64,000 bases of DNA from Acidovorax sp. NCPPB 4044 (GTDB lineage: Bacteria; Pseudomonadota; Gammaproteobacteria; Burkholderiales; Burkholderiaceae_C). Shown piece after piece: positions 53,964 to 63,389 of the stretch (the stretch's first letter is position 1; the number at the start of each line of letters is the position of its first letter). Both the position numbers and the translations under genes were made by a program. The notes beneath the pieces are model-generated. The model worked only from the letters and a program-made list of their open reading frames with translations. It was not told the DNA's origin and made no database searches. The DNA lies in NCBI RefSeq assembly GCF_028069655.1, contig NZ_JAMCOS010000001.1:3068001-3132000 (forward strand), read 5' to 3'.

Positions 53964-55775
53964 TTAACGTGGCGCACGCGCCGGACGCTTCCTTGGATCA
54001 TGGGGCGTGAATGGCTTCGGACCGAAACCACTGCCACTCGGCTTCGAGAAAGAACCGCCACGGCGATCCCCTTGAGCTCCGCGAGGGGCTCCACCTACAC
54101 CGGCGCCACGGGGCCCGCCCATCGAAGGATCACGACCTGCTTCACCAAAACCAGGCTTGCGACCGTAACCGTCCGAATCCCGCTGCCCGCCGAACGCATT
54201 GCCTCGGTCGGATCTCATGCCACCTGCATGGTGTGCCGCATCCCGGCCGCCGCCGAAACCACCACGTGCAGGACGGTCGCCGAAACCACCGCGGCCACCA
54301 CCGTTACCGCCCTTGCGATCGCGCGAGAAGCCGTCACTGCGGCCGCCACGCCCCGGGCTGAAATCGGCACGGGCTTGCGGAAAACGCTGCTGCGGTTCCA
54401 GGCCTGCAATCACGTCCGCCTTGAAAGGCTGCTTGCTATAGCCTTCGATATCGAAGATCTTGCGGCGATCGCGGAATTCCGCAAACGTCACGGCCAATCC
54501 GTCACGCCCTGCACGACCCGTGCGCCCGATCCGGTGGGTGTAATCCTCGGCTTTCATCGGCAGACCGAAGTTGAAGACGTGGGTGATGGTGGGCACATCA
54601 ATGCCACGGGCTGCAACATCGGTTGCTACCAGAATCTGCACCTGCCCATTGCGCAAGGCCATCAGCCGGCGATTGCGCAGGCCCTGGCTCAAGGCACCAT
54701 GCAGAGCGACCGCAGAGAAACCCTCCTGCTGCAGATCGTTCGCCAGGCCGTCGCATTCCACCTGCGTGCTGGCAAACACAACTGCCTGGTTGATGGAGGT
54801 GTCGCGCAACCAATGGTCCAGCATCTTCCGCTTGTGCTGTGCGTTGTCGGCCCAGAACAGCATCTGCTTGATGTTTGCGTGCTTTTCCTGGGGAGAGTCG
54901 ATCTGCACCTTCTTTACCGAGGCACCGCCATCGTGCATGACTCGCATGGCCAGTTGCTGAATGCGAGGGGCAAAAGTAGCGCTGAACATCATCGTCTGCT
55001 TGCGCTGACTCGTGAGTTCATTGATTTCAGCCAGGTCATCAGAGAAGCCGAGATCCAACATGCGATCGGCTTCGTCCACCACCAGGAACTGCACTTGGTC
55101 GAGCTTGATCTGCATGGAACGTTGCAGGTCCAGAAGACGGCCTGGCGTTGCCACGACCAAATTTGCATTCTGCAACTTGGCGATCTGAATCTGATAGGGC
55201 ATGCCCCCCACCACGTTGGCAACACGCAGACCGCGGCAGTGGCGCACGAGCTCAATGGCGTCATGTGCGACTTGCTGGGCCAATTCCCGCGTGGGGCACA
55301 GAATCAAGGCACCTGGCGTTGCGGCCTTGAAATGCCGTGGATTGGTGGGGTCCTTGCGCTTGGCGCGCTTCGGCAACTGCTCTCCACGTGCAGCCGCTTC
55401 TGCTGCAGCAGCAGCATGTTCTGCACGGGCAGCAGCTTCCTGCTCAGCCTGCTGCTGGATCAGCGTGTGCAGCACAGGCAGCAAGAAAGCAGCCGTCTTT
55501 CCGCTGCCTGTCTGGCTGGACACCATCAGGTCAATGAACTTGCCAGCGCCATCACCCGCCCCCATGGCAAGCGGAATGGCACGTTCCTGCACACCGGTAG
55601 GCTGGGTGTAGCCCAGGTCGGCCACGGCCTGAACGAGTTCTGGGGCCAGCCCCAATTGCACGAACCCGTTGGGCGTTTCAGTGGTGGAGATCGCAGCTTC
55701 GGCGATGTCGGTCACGGCCACGAAAGAAGAATCTGCAGGCGCAAAAGCGCCCTGCACTTGCAAAGTGTCGGTCAT
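53964..55775 (-). CDS. rhlE: DEAD-box RNA helicase (RhlE-like)
   Basis: The 603-residue helicase has all core motifs: GYTQPTGVQ (Q motif), SSQTGSGKT (I), PTRELAQQ (Ia), TPGRL (Ib), VDEADRML (II), FSATF (III), ATDVAARGID (V) and HRIGRTGRAGRDG (VI). An Ala/Glu-rich insertion of about 35 residues lies between motifs I and Ia. The C-terminal 130 residues are Gly/Arg-rich (RGG-type), an RNA-binding tail. It probably remodels rRNA or mRNA structure. It is preceded by an unusually long, structured leader (55776-56085). The symbol is tentative among RhlE/DeaD types. Confidence 0.92.
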   Translation of the reverse strand: MTDTLQVQGAFAPADSSFVAVTDIAEAAISTTETPNGFVQLGLAPELVQAVADLGYTQPTGVQERAIPLAMGAGDGAGKFIDLMVSSQTGSGKTAAFLLPVLHTLIQQQAEQEAAARAEHAAAAAEAAARGEQLPKRAKRKDPTNPRHFKAATPGALILCPTRELAQQVAHDAIELVRHCRGLRVANVVGGMPYQIQIAKLQNANLVVATPGRLLDLQRSMQIKLDQVQFLVVDEADRMLDLGFSDDLAEINELTSQRKQTMMFSATFAPRIQQLAMRVMHDGGASVKKVQIDSPQEKHANIKQMLFWADNAQHKRKMLDHWLRDTSINQAVVFASTQVECDGLANDLQQEGFSAVALHGALSQGLRNRRLMALRNGQVQILVATDVAARGIDVPTITHVFNFGLPMKAEDYTHRIGRTGRAGRDGLAVTFAEFRDRRKIFDIEGYSKQPFKADVIAGLEPQQRFPQARADFSPGRGGRSDGFSRDRKGGNGGGRGGFGDRPARGGFGGGRDAAHHAGGMRSDRGNAFGGQRDSDGYGRKPGFGEAGRDPSMGGPRGAGVGGAPRGAQGDRRGGSFSKPSGSGFGPKPFTPHDPRKRPARAPR

Positions 55776-56085
55776 GTCTATCTATGTTTCTCACACAAAG
55801 ACGCACGCAAGCGGGAGCCTGCGAGGGCTTCGTGAATGGTTAAAAAACATCAACCATTCAACGAAACCAGCACCCGCGATCGCGGGGCAGGTGGGCATTG
55901 GTGCGGAAAGTCCATGCTGCGCTCATCGCAGCAGTCCGCGGCCCGGTGTGAAGGGGAGATGTGCAACTGCACGGATAAGTAGCCGAGGACCGGACAACAA
56001 AATTTCCGCGCAAGCCAGCGATTGTCGCACGACTGGGGTTTTCCCGCAATGCCAAATAAGAACGAAGAACGGGCGCCAACCCGGC
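55776..56085 (-). promoter_or_regulatory. long structured 5' leader of the DEAD-box helicase gene
   Basis: The 310 bases between orn and the helicase hold no gene. On the minus strand TTGCGG (56044-56049) and GACAAT (56021-56026), 17 apart, form a likely promoter, giving a leader of about 240 bases. It can form stems TGCTGCG/CGCAGCA (55915-55933), GTGCA/TGCAC (55961-55972), the palindrome CCCGCGATCGCGGG (55873-55886) and GAATGGTT/AACCATTC (55834-55859). Long leaders that control expression are known for cold-induced DEAD-box genes. Confidence 0.5.
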
Positions 56086-56670
56086 TCAGAGCGCCAGCAG
56101 ATGCTTGCGGTAATGCGCCAGTTCGTCGATGGATTCGTGCACATCCGCCATGGCGGTGTGCTTTTGCGCTTTCTTGAAGCTGGCATACACCTCTGGTTTC
56201 CACCGCTTGGACAATTCCTTCAGAGTGCTCACATCCACATTGCGGTAGTGGAAAAAGGCTTCCAGCCGCGGCATGTACCTGACCAGGAACCGGCGGTCCT
56301 GCCCGATGCTGTTGCCGCACAAAGGCGCCACGCCCTTGCGTACATAACGCGCCAGAAACTCCAGAATGGCTTGTTCGGCCTCGGCCTCCGTCACGGTAGA
56401 GGCACGTACTTTCTCGATGAGCCCGCTACGCCCATGGGTGCCTTTGTTCCAGGCATCCATCCCGTTCAGCAATGCATCCGATTGGTGGATGGCGAAAACC
56501 GGGCCCTCCACACGAGGCTCCAGGTCCGGCCCCGTCACCACCACGGCAATTTCAAGCAATCGGTCCGTCTCAGGATTGAGCCCGGTCATTTCGCAGTCGA
56601 GCCAGACAAAATTCTGGTCTGATTTGGCCAGGACAGGGCCGGGAGAGGCAATAACAGAAATTTCAGACAT
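56086..56670 (-). CDS. orn: oligoribonuclease
   Basis: The 194-residue DEDDh exonuclease degrades 2-5 nt RNAs and pGpG. The catalytic residues are in WLDCEMTGL (D, E), [11 protein letters not shown] (D) and [11 protein letters not shown] (H, D). The start at 56670 gives about the usual length with a 14-residue N-terminal extension before the WLDCEM core; the open frame upstream overlaps the divergent M48 gene region. It is divergent from the M48 peptidase, 83 bases away. Confidence 0.96.
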   Translation of the reverse strand: MSEISVIASPGPVLAKSDQNFVWLDCEMTGLNPETDRLLEIAVVVTGPDLEPRVEGPVFAIHQSDALLNGMDAWNKGTHGRSGLIEKVRASTVTEAEAEQAILEFLARYVRKGVAPLCGNSIGQDRRFLVRYMPRLEAFFHYRNVDVSTLKELSKRWKPEVYASFKKAQKHTAMADVHESIDELAHYRKHLLAL

Positions 56671-56753
56671 GGAAGGATTGTCTCCGAAGGGCCGGCGCAG
56701 ACGCAGGGCCGCAGGCAACGTCTGCACGCCCCGTTGCCCTAAACTCCCGGCAC

Positions 56754-58079
56754 ATGCTTCAGCCCCCTGCTCCCGCTTCCTATTTCGAAACGCCATCCGG
56801 CTTTTTCACCGCCGCATTCGCTGCATTGCTGATCGGGGGATTGCTGGTCCGCTTTTGGCTGGCCTCCCGGCAAATCAGGCATGTGGCACGCCACCGAGAT
56901 ACCGTACCGGCGCCTTTCGCGACACGTATTCCGCTCCCGGCCCATCAGAAAGCAGCGGACTACACCATCGCCAAGAGCCGGCTGGGTTTGCTGGAGACGG
57001 CACTGGCAGCCGCCGTACTCCTGGGCTGGACACTCCTGGGCGGTTTGAACGCGCTCAACCAGGCATTGCTGTCGCTTCTGGGAGGAGGCATGGCCCAGCA
57101 GTTGGCGCTGATTGGCGGATTCGCGCTGATCAGCGGGTTGATCGATCTGCCGATGGCTCTCTACCAGACATTCGTCCTCGAAGAGCGGTTCGGATTCAAC
57201 AAGACGACGCTGCGCCTGTGGCTCGGCGACCTTGCCAAATCCACGGCCATGTCGACGGCCATCGGTTTGCCGCTGGTGGCCTTGATCCTCTGGCTGATGG
57301 GTGTTGCCGGGTCGCTGTGGTGGTTATGGGCGTGGGGCGCATGGGTTGCCTTCAGCCTCGTACTGATGGTCGTCTACCCGCTGCTCATCGCCCCGCTCTA
57401 CAACCGGTTCCAGCCCCTGGAAGACGAAACACTCAAAACACGCGTCACATCGCTCATGCAGCGCTGCGGCTTTGCGTCCAAGGGCCTGTTCGTCATGGAT
57501 GGAAGCCGGCGCAGCGCACATGCCAATGCCTATTTCACCGGCTTCGGCTCAGCCAAGCGGGTGGTGTTCTACGACACCCTGCTGCAGCAACTCAAGCCCA
57601 ACGAAGTCGAGGCAGTGCTGGCGCATGAACTCGGGCATTTCAAGCACCGGCACATCGCAAAGCGCATGGCCGGTGTCTTTTCCCTGGCCCTGCTTGGATT
57701 CGCCCTGCTGGGCTGGCTTTCTGGCGAGGCATGGTTCTATACAGGCCTGGGCGTGCAACCCAACCTTTCGCTTTCGGGCGTACAGGGCCGTGCGCCCAAT
57801 GATGCTCTGGCACTGCTGTTGTTTCTGGTGACCGTACCGCTGTTCACTTTTTTCGTCTCTCCTGTCTTTGCGCAACTGTCGCGCCGCGATGAATTCGAGG
57901 CCGATGCTTATGCCATGGCACAAGCCGAAGGAAGTGCTCTGGCATCTGCGCTGCTCAAGCTCTACGAGGACAATGCGTCCACGCTGACCCCTGACCCGGT
58001 TTACGCCAGGTTCTACTATTCCCATCCGCCGGCCAGCGAACGGCTGGCCCGCATGCCCCTGCCAACGCCCTCCACATGA
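56754..58079 (+). CDS. M48 family (STE24-type) membrane metallopeptidase
   Basis: The 441-residue protein resembles STE24 CAAX proteases more than HtpX. It has about seven hydrophobic segments, [12 protein letters not shown] typical of the M48A N-terminal domain, the zinc motif HELGHFKH near residue 292 and the third ligand Glu in DEFEADAYA. It should degrade or process membrane proteins at the inner membrane. Its stop overlaps the PCD start (ATGA at 58076-58079). Confidence 0.93.
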   Translation: MLQPPAPASYFETPSGFFTAAFAALLIGGLLVRFWLASRQIRHVARHRDTVPAPFATRIPLPAHQKAADYTIAKSRLGLLETALAAAVLLGWTLLGGLNALNQALLSLLGGGMAQQLALIGGFALISGLIDLPMALYQTFVLEERFGFNKTTLRLWLGDLAKSTAMSTAIGLPLVALILWLMGVAGSLWWLWAWGAWVAFSLVLMVVYPLLIAPLYNRFQPLEDETLKTRVTSLMQRCGFASKGLFVMDGSRRSAHANAYFTGFGSAKRVVFYDTLLQQLKPNEVEAVLAHELGHFKHRHIAKRMAGVFSLALLGFALLGWLSGEAWFYTGLGVQPNLSLSGVQGRAPNDALALLLFLVTVPLFTFFVSPVFAQLSRRDEFEADAYAMAQAEGSALASALLKLYEDNASTLTPDPVYARFYYSHPPASERLARMPLPTPST

Positions 58080-58423
58080 CCTCCTCCATGCTCACCAAGA
58101 AAGACTGGTCCACCGTCACCCGCCGCGCGCTCAATCCGACGGAGATCGTCACGCGCCTCGCAGAACTGCAGGGCTGGTCGATGAGCGGCGATGGATCGTC
58201 TGTCGCCATCAAGAAAACTTACCGGTTTGCGAACTACTACGAAACCATGTCGTTCGTGAATGCGGTGGCATTCATCGCCAACGCACAGGACCACCATCCC
58301 GATCTGTCGGTGCACTACGATCGCTGCGTGGTCAGCCTGAACACCCATGACGTACAGGGCATTTCCACCACGGACTTCGAATGCGCGTTGCGGTTCGATG
58401 CGCTGTTGACGGCTTCCGAGTGA
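58076..58423 (+). CDS. phhB: pterin-4a-carbinolamine dehydratase
   Basis: The 115-residue protein has the PCD signature HHPDLSVHYDRCVVSLNTHD, with the catalytic His residues. It dehydrates 4a-hydroxytetrahydropterin, usually for phenylalanine hydroxylase. The start at 58076 overlaps the M48 stop; ATG 58088 (LTKKDW) is an alternative. No phenylalanine hydroxylase gene is in the window. Confidence 0.93.
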   Translation: MTSSMLTKKDWSTVTRRALNPTEIVTRLAELQGWSMSGDGSSVAIKKTYRFANYYETMSFVNAVAFIANAQDHHPDLSVHYDRCVVSLNTHDVQGISTTDFECALRFDALLTASE

Positions 58424-58440
58424 AAGGCGACAGGCCCGGC

Positions 58441-59418
58441 ATGGCTGAGCGCACAGCACCCAGCGAAGGCCTGGTGGTTGCCAGCCATGGGCGGCATTGC
58501 CTGGTGGAAAGCCCCGATGGAAGCCGGCGCATCTGCCATCCCCGGGGCAAGAGAAGCCAGGCCGTCGTCGGTGATCGTGTGCTTTGGCAATCTCCCCCCG
58601 CAGGCCAGGGCGACGAAGGCACCATCGAGAAAGTGCAGCAGCGCCGCAATCTCTTCTACCGTCAGGACGAGATCCGCACGAAGTCGTTTGCCGCCAATCT
58701 GGACCAGGTGCTGATCCTCATTGCGGCGGAACCGGTCTTCTCCGAAAGCCAATTGGCCCGCGCCCTGATTGCAGCGGAAGCCGAAGGCATCACGCCACTC
58801 ATCGCGCTCAACAAAAGCGATCTGGTCGAACCCTTCGAGCGGGCCTGGGAAAGGTTATGGCCATACCGGCACATGTGCGGGGACGGTAAGGAGCAACACC
58901 ACTACCAGGTACTGCCCTTGTCGCTCACACATTCCGGGGAAGTGGACAAGTCGGAACTGTGGGAACACCTGCGTGGCAAGACAACCTTGGTTCTCGGCCC
59001 CTCCGGGTCAGGGAAAAGCACGCTCATCAACCTGCTGGTTCCCCACGCGTCGGCGGTAACGGGCGAAATATCCCAGGCGCTCAATTCAGGCAAGCACACA
59101 ACAACCACGACCACGTGGTACTGGGTGGATCCTGCCGAGCGCACGACCGCACTCATCGACTCTCCGGGATTCCAGGAATTCGGGCTTCACCATATTTCCG
59201 CGACAAACTTGCCCAAGCTCATGCCCGACATCGGGCAATACGCGGACCAATGCAAGTTCTACAACTGCACCCATCTGCATGAACCGGGCTGCGCAGTGAT
59301 GGCGCATGTGCAGGAATCTTCTGCGAAAACCGGTGCATGCCGTGATGCTATCTACGCAAATCGCTATCAAATTTATAGCAATCTATTTGCAGAACTGAGC
59401 GAGCACCGCCATTGGTGA
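58441..59418 (+). CDS. rsgA: ribosome small-subunit-dependent GTPase A
   Basis: This circularly permuted GTPase of 325 residues acts late in 30S maturation. An OB-fold comes first, then G4 (NKSD), G1 (GPSGSGKST, near 195) and G3 (DSPGFQEFG), and a C-terminal zinc finger (CKFYNC..HLHEPGC). ATG 58441 is chosen; GTG 58420, overlapping the PCD stop as GTGA, would add seven residues. The last 20 codons contain a short GCTAT...ATAGC palindrome that encodes NRYQIYSN. Confidence 0.94.
   Translation: MAERTAPSEGLVVASHGRHCLVESPDGSRRICHPRGKRSQAVVGDRVLWQSPPAGQGDEGTIEKVQQRRNLFYRQDEIRTKSFAANLDQVLILIAAEPVFSESQLARALIAAEAEGITPLIALNKSDLVEPFERAWERLWPYRHMCGDGKEQHHYQVLPLSLTHSGEVDKSELWEHLRGKTTLVLGPSGSGKSTLINLLVPHASAVTGEISQALNSGKHTTTTTTWYWVDPAERTTALIDSPGFQEFGLHHISATNLPKLMPDIGQYADQCKFYNCTHLHEPGCAVMAHVQESSAKTGACRDAIYANRYQIYSNLFAELSEHRHW
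59363..59379. repeat. short palindrome GCTAT-CAAATTT-ATAGC inside rsgA
   Basis: A 17-base inverted repeat with 5-base arms near the 3' end of rsgA, kept in frame, of the same family as 7424, 20482 and 26237. Confidence 0.6.
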
Positions 59419-59461
59419 AAAACGGGCCTGGACGTCCCCGAGGCCGTCCATGCGCGCCGGG

Positions 59462-60454
59462 TCAGCCCAGCAGCCGTGCGAGGGTCAACAGCGCCAGCAA
59501 CAGCATCCATACCACCACCGACCGCCAGACCAGGCCCACCACGCTGCGCAGATGGGCAACGTCCGGTTCACGGCCCGGAGTGCTGTCCCCGCCCAGCTCC
59601 TGCACATCCGGATGCAGCGCGCCTTCGGGGAGTAGATCGGACCGCGTCTGCAGCACCTCACCGCCCAGGCGCACGTTGATGGCCCCTGCGGTGGCAGCCA
59701 GGATCACTCCGTCGTTGTCATTGGGGAAGTGCTGCGCGTGGAACCGCCAGCCGTCGATGGCTTCTTCGAAACTGCCCACTACGGCAAAGCTAAGGGCCGT
59801 GAGGCGTGCGGGCAACCAATCCACTACGGTCCAGGCCTGCGCGGATGCCCGCTGCAGCGGCAGGCTCCCAGAGTGGGCCACACTCGCGCCTCGCCCCCCC
59901 ATCTTCCAATAACGCGATACGAATTCGGAAAGCCGGTAGAACACGGCCCCCGCGGGACCGAGCCCCAACGCAGCCAGCACGGAAAACCAGGCGAGCACGC
60001 CGAACACGTGCCGGTGCGCTGCGATCACCGAGTACTCGATCACATGTCGCACGATCTCGCTTCTGGGCAGCAATCCGACATCGACCTGCTGCCACGCGGC
60101 CAGTCGCGCCCGGGCCGCATCTTCGTCGCGCTCTTCAAGCGCATCGCGGATGTTGGTGAAATGGTGGCTGAATTGCCGGAAGCCCAGGGTGACATACAGC
60201 ACCGCGATGCCCCACACCACGGCTGCCGGCCATCCGATGGTGGCCATGAGGAGCCAGTGCACACCCAGCACTGCCAGCGAAGGCACACAGACGGCCAATA
60301 TCCAGGCCACCCAGCCGTGGTGCGGCTTGCCCGCGTCGAAGTTGCGGCTCACGGAGAGGGCCCACGCGCGCACGCCGGCGTGGATCGGGTTGCTGCGCGC
60401 CAGTGGTCGGGCCTGCTCGATCAGCAACGCCATCAGGATGGCAAAGAAACTCAT
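59462..60454 (-). CDS. cobD: CobD/CbiB-family membrane protein
   Basis: This 330-residue protein with four to five hydrophobic segments is related to CobD/CbiB (adenosylcobinamide-phosphate synthase). It has ALLIEQARPL at the start and the later blocks HRHVFGVLAWF and DWLPARLTALSFA. No other cobalamin gene is nearby, and in this family the gene sits by rsgA, so an AmpE-like or other role is possible. The ATG at 60454 precedes the first helix directly. Confidence 0.85.
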   Translation of the reverse strand: MSFFAILMALLIEQARPLARSNPIHAGVRAWALSVSRNFDAGKPHHGWVAWILAVCVPSLAVLGVHWLLMATIGWPAAVVWGIAVLYVTLGFRQFSHHFTNIRDALEERDEDAARARLAAWQQVDVGLLPRSEIVRHVIEYSVIAAHRHVFGVLAWFSVLAALGLGPAGAVFYRLSEFVSRYWKMGGRGASVAHSGSLPLQRASAQAWTVVDWLPARLTALSFAVVGSFEEAIDGWRFHAQHFPNDNDGVILAATAGAINVRLGGEVLQTRSDLLPEGALHPDVQELGGDSTPGREPDVAHLRSVVGLVWRSVVVWMLLLALLTLARLLG

Positions 60455-60571
60455 GCGGCAATCATACTGGGCTGTATTGCAGGGCTGAAGGCACCGCAAC
60501 CGCTGCGTGGGCAGACTTCATCGACCGCGACAAGGCCGCGGAATACAGGCGCATGCAAACACACCCTCCCG

Positions 60572-61330
60572 TCACGCCAGCATGAATCGGTAGAGATTCC
60601 TCAGCATGCCTGCCGTGGCACCCCAAATGAAATGCGACGCCCCCGTCTGGGGATCGTTGTAGGGGATGGAGAGCCATTCCCGCCGCACCCCGCCCAGCTC
60701 GAATGCGTGGTGCCGATGGTTGGCGGGATCCAGGAGGAAGGCCAGGGGCACCTCGAAGATCGCAGCCACCTCGTAGGGATTCGGCTTGAACTCTCCGTGG
60801 GGGTCCACCAGCGCCACGACCGGCGTGACCATGAATGCCGTCCCTGTGGCATAGACGGGCAGAACGCCCAATACCTCCACCCGCCGGCCTTCGAGCCCGA
60901 CCTCTTCCCACGCCTCCCTCAATGCCGCGGCAACGGCATCGGCATCCTCCGGATCGACCCGCCCCCCCGGAAACGCCACCTGCCCGGAATGCGTGGACAA
61001 GTGGGCCGTGCGTTCCGTCAGCAGTACGGTGGGCTCGCGGCGCAACATGATCGGCACCAGGACGGCCGCATCCCGCGGGGCTTTTTCGGTCAGTGATTTT
61101 TCACGCAGCACCTCGGGAGTCCATGGCGGAGGGGCAGCGAACCGCCGCCTCAGCGCCTCCGGGGTCTGGGCCTGCCGCGGAACGGGGGGCAGATGGGCAT
61201 CCACGGCCCATACCGGTACCTGCCGTGGGTCGAAACCCGGCAGTGCCGTCAACGGCGCGTTCGTCGGGACGCTCCCTTCCCGAGAAAGCGATGGCCCAGA
61301 GGCGGCAGATGGAGAGGATGGCAGGGTCAC
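60572..61330 (-). CDS. NUDIX CoA pyrophosphatase-like hydrolase
   Basis: The 252-residue hydrolase has the CoA-type block LLTERTAHLSTHSGQVAFPGG running into the Nudix box GGRVDPEDADAV...REAWEEVGLEG (GX5EX7REUXEEXGU). It should cleave CoA or its derivatives to phosphopantetheine and 3',5'-ADP. The start is uncertain: GTG 61330 is used here. An in-frame ATG at 61369 falls in the T tail of the rplS terminator and lacks a ribosome site. The N-terminal 60 residues are Pro/Ser-rich. Confidence 0.87.
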   Translation of the reverse strand: MTLPSSPSAASGPSLSREGSVPTNAPLTALPGFDPRQVPVWAVDAHLPPVPRQAQTPEALRRRFAAPPPWTPEVLREKSLTEKAPRDAAVLVPIMLRREPTVLLTERTAHLSTHSGQVAFPGGRVDPEDADAVAAALREAWEEVGLEGRRVEVLGVLPVYATGTAFMVTPVVALVDPHGEFKPNPYEVAAIFEVPLAFLLDPANHRHHAFELGGVRREWLSIPYNDPQTGASHFIWGATAGMLRNLYRFMLA

Positions 61331-61370
61331 AGTGGCATTCTGGGCGTGGACGGCAACCGCCGAAACCATG

Positions 61371-61403
61371 AAAAAAGCCGCTACAGGACTCTGTAGCGGC
61401 TTT
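61371..61403 (-). terminator. Rho-independent terminator after rplS
   Basis: On the minus strand AAAGCCGCTACAG-AGTC-CTGTAGCGGCTTT gives a 13-bp stem followed by more T residues, 22 bases past the rplS stop. Confidence 0.93.
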
Positions 61404-61425
61404 GGAAGCCAGGGCGATAAAAGCC

Positions 61426-61809
61426 TCAAGCTGCAGGCGTTGCCACCTTCACGCGCGAAGGCAGCTTTTCCTTGATACGTGCCGACTTGCCCGAACGGTC
61501 GCGCAGGTAGTACAGCTTGGCGCGGCGGACATCGCCACGGCGCTTCACTTCGATGTTGGCGATCAGCGGGCTGTAGGTCTGGAAGGTACGCTCCACGCCT
61601 TCGCCGCTGGAGATCTTGCGCACCGTGAAGCCGCTGTTGAGGCCGCGGTTGCGCTTGGCGATCACCACGCCTTCGTAAGCCTGCACACGCTTGCGGGTGC
61701 CTTCGACGACGTTCACGCTGACGATGACCGTGTCGCCAGGGGCGAACTGGGGAATGGTCTTGTTCAAGCGGGCGATTTCTTCCTGCTCGAGGATCTGGAT
61801 CAGATTCAT
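61426..61809 (-). CDS. rplS: ribosomal protein L19
   Basis: The 127-residue 50S protein at the subunit interface is recognisable by [32 protein letters not shown] and the C-terminal [22 protein letters not shown] 61809 (MNLIQ) is preferred over 61818. It ends the rpsP-rimM-trmD-rplS operon but also has its own TATAAT promoter at 61938 and is followed by a strong terminator. Confidence 0.97.
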   Translation of the reverse strand: MNLIQILEQEEIARLNKTIPQFAPGDTVIVSVNVVEGTRKRVQAYEGVVIAKRNRGLNSGFTVRKISSGEGVERTFQTYSPLIANIEVKRRGDVRRAKLYYLRDRSGKSARIKEKLPSRVKVATPAA

Positions 61810-61937
61810 TTGATGCATCCAACGATCATGACCGCGCCAGGATTGGCAGGCGTCGGGATTGACGCATGGTGCTGGGGCAGCCCCTGAATTGGAGCCATGG
61901 CCCTGCAGCGGCCGGACAGAGGATCGAAAAGCCCGCG

Positions 61938-61966
61938 ATTATAGCAAGCCCGGCGACTTGGCCAAA
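61938..61966 (-). promoter_or_regulatory. internal promoter for rplS
   Basis: On the minus strand a perfect TATAAT (61938-61943) lies 16 bases after TTGGCC, inside the last codons of trmD. It would transcribe rplS separately, with a leader of about 120 bases. The bases after TATAAT (CGCGGGCTTT) equal those after the rpsP -10. Confidence 0.7.
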
Positions 61967-62706
61967 ACGACTTCGTCGGCGCGATCCAGGCGACCGGAAA
62001 GGCGCGCTGCATCGATCAGGTCAGGACGGTGCCGCGCCGTCACCAGCAGGCGCTGGTCGCGCCGCCAGCGCTCGATCTGCGCATGGTGCCCCGTCAGCAA
62101 CGGTGCGGGAACGGCCCTGCCCTCCCACTCCTCGGGCCGTGTGTAGTGCGGGCAATCCAGCAGCCCGTCCAGCGCCGCATTGAAGCTGTCGGCCTGGTGG
62201 CTTCCCTCGTCATTCAACACACCGGGTTGCAACCGGGCCACCGCATCCAGCAGCGCCATGGCGGGAATTTCTCCTCCCGACAGGACAAAATCACCCAAGC
62301 TCAACTGGATATCGACATGCGCATCGATGAAACGCTGGTCCACGCCTTCGTAGCGACCGCAAAGAAGAATGGCCCCCGTGCCCCCCGCCCAACCCACCAC
62401 CTGGGCATGGTCGATCCTTCGGCCGATCGGGGAAAACATCACCAAGGGTGCCATTGCCTCCGGCAACTCGCCGCGGTCCGCCCGAATGGCCGCAAGGCAA
62501 CGCAAGAGCGGCTCGGCCATCATGACCATGCCGGGGCCGCCGCCAAAGGGCCGGTCGTCCACGCGCCGGTAATTTCCTTCTGCATGGTCTCGCAGGTTCC
62601 AGAGCCGCACGTCCACCAGCCCGGAGGCATAGGCCCGCCGGGTGACACCACTGGCCAGGAAGGGAGCAAACAACTCCGGAAAAAGGGTGATGACGTCAAA
62701 GCGCAT
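61939..62706 (-). CDS. trmD: tRNA (guanine-N1)-methyltransferase
   Basis: The 255-residue SPOUT enzyme makes m1G37 in tRNAs. It shows RFDVITLFPELF at the start, PFGGGPGMVM, the trefoil-knot SAM site LCGRYEGVDQRF and LSLGDFVLSGGE, and a C-terminal helical domain. It follows rimM by 13 bases in the standard operon order. Confidence 0.97.
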   Translation of the reverse strand: MRFDVITLFPELFAPFLASGVTRRAYASGLVDVRLWNLRDHAEGNYRRVDDRPFGGGPGMVMMAEPLLRCLAAIRADRGELPEAMAPLVMFSPIGRRIDHAQVVGWAGGTGAILLCGRYEGVDQRFIDAHVDIQLSLGDFVLSGGEIPAMALLDAVARLQPGVLNDEGSHQADSFNAALDGLLDCPHYTRPEEWEGRAVPAPLLTGHHAQIERWRRDQRLLVTARHRPDLIDAARLSGRLDRADEVVLAKSPGLL

Positions 62707-62719
62707 GGGGAGAATGCGC

Positions 62720-63292
62720 TCAGTAATCGGGCTGCCAGTCCACCACGATGCGTCGCGCTTCCATGTCCACCTGGTCCACGAAAGCCGAGACGAACGGAAT
62801 CATGCGCTCCTGCAGCTTGCCGTCGCGCATCTCCGACAGCACCAGCGTCGTCTGCGGGCCTGTCGCGAGCAATTCACGCACCGTACCGAGCGAAAGCCCT
62901 TCGCGATTGACTACTTCCAGACCGATCAGGTCCACCCAGTAGTACTCGTCTTCCGCCGCCGTGGGAAAGCTCGATCGGGGGACGAAGATGCGCGCCCCCT
63001 TCAGGGCTTCGGCGGCATCACGATCGTCCACGCCCTGGGCCTGGGCCACGATGGAATCCGAATGCTCCTTTGCCTGCCGGATCGGCAAAAGAACCGTGCC
63101 GGTGAAAAAGCTCTTGGCGCCTTTTTCGCTGGGCTGCAGGTACCAACGCTTGGAAGAGAAAAGCGCCTCGGGGTCAGCGCTGTACGGCAGTACCTTGAAC
63201 CAGCCCTTCACGCCCCAGGCATCCGCGATGCGCCCCACCTCCACCGCGTCGGGAGGCAGGTCGGCAGGATCGAGCAGAGGCAGGCTGGACAT
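62720..63292 (-). CDS. rimM: ribosome maturation factor RimM
   Basis: The 190-residue 30S assembly factor has the N-terminal RimM domain (VEVGRIADAWGVKGWFKV) and a C-terminal PRC barrel (YYWVDLIGLEVVN). An insertion of about 25 residues after the first strands (FSSKRWYLQPSEKGAKSFF) is usual in beta-proteobacteria. ATG 63292 is preferred; 63313 would extend it by seven residues. Confidence 0.95.
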   Translation of the reverse strand: MSSLPLLDPADLPPDAVEVGRIADAWGVKGWFKVLPYSADPEALFSSKRWYLQPSEKGAKSFFTGTVLLPIRQAKEHSDSIVAQAQGVDDRDAAEALKGARIFVPRSSFPTAAEDEYYWVDLIGLEVVNREGLSLGTVRELLATGPQTTLVLSEMRDGKLQERMIPFVSAFVDQVDMEARRIVVDWQPDY

Positions 63293-63315
63293 GGTCAAAA
63301 ATTCTTTTTGCAATG

Positions 63316-63350
63316 AAAAACGGGCTCCGTACGCATTGCAACGGAGCCCG
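63316..63350 (-). terminator. intra-operon terminator between rpsP and rimM
   Basis: On the minus strand CGGGCTCCGT-N10-ACGGAGCCCG is followed by T5. It lies between the rpsP stop and the rimM start and should reduce read-through, so S16 is made in excess over RimM/TrmD. Confidence 0.85.
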
Positions 63351-63389
63351 CCTTGTTCCGGGCGCGAAGTCCCGGGTCAATCCAGCGAA

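Noticed and set aside
55905..55913. GGAAAGTCC in the helicase leader as part of RNase P RNA
   Set aside because: The match is nine bases, and neither the flanking P4 sequences nor a partner region fits; the gap is also too short for an intact class A rnpB.
59462..60454. Cobalamin biosynthesis locus
   Set aside because: Only a CobD/CbiB-family gene is present, with no other cob genes or cobalamin riboswitch around it, so a pathway claim is not supported.
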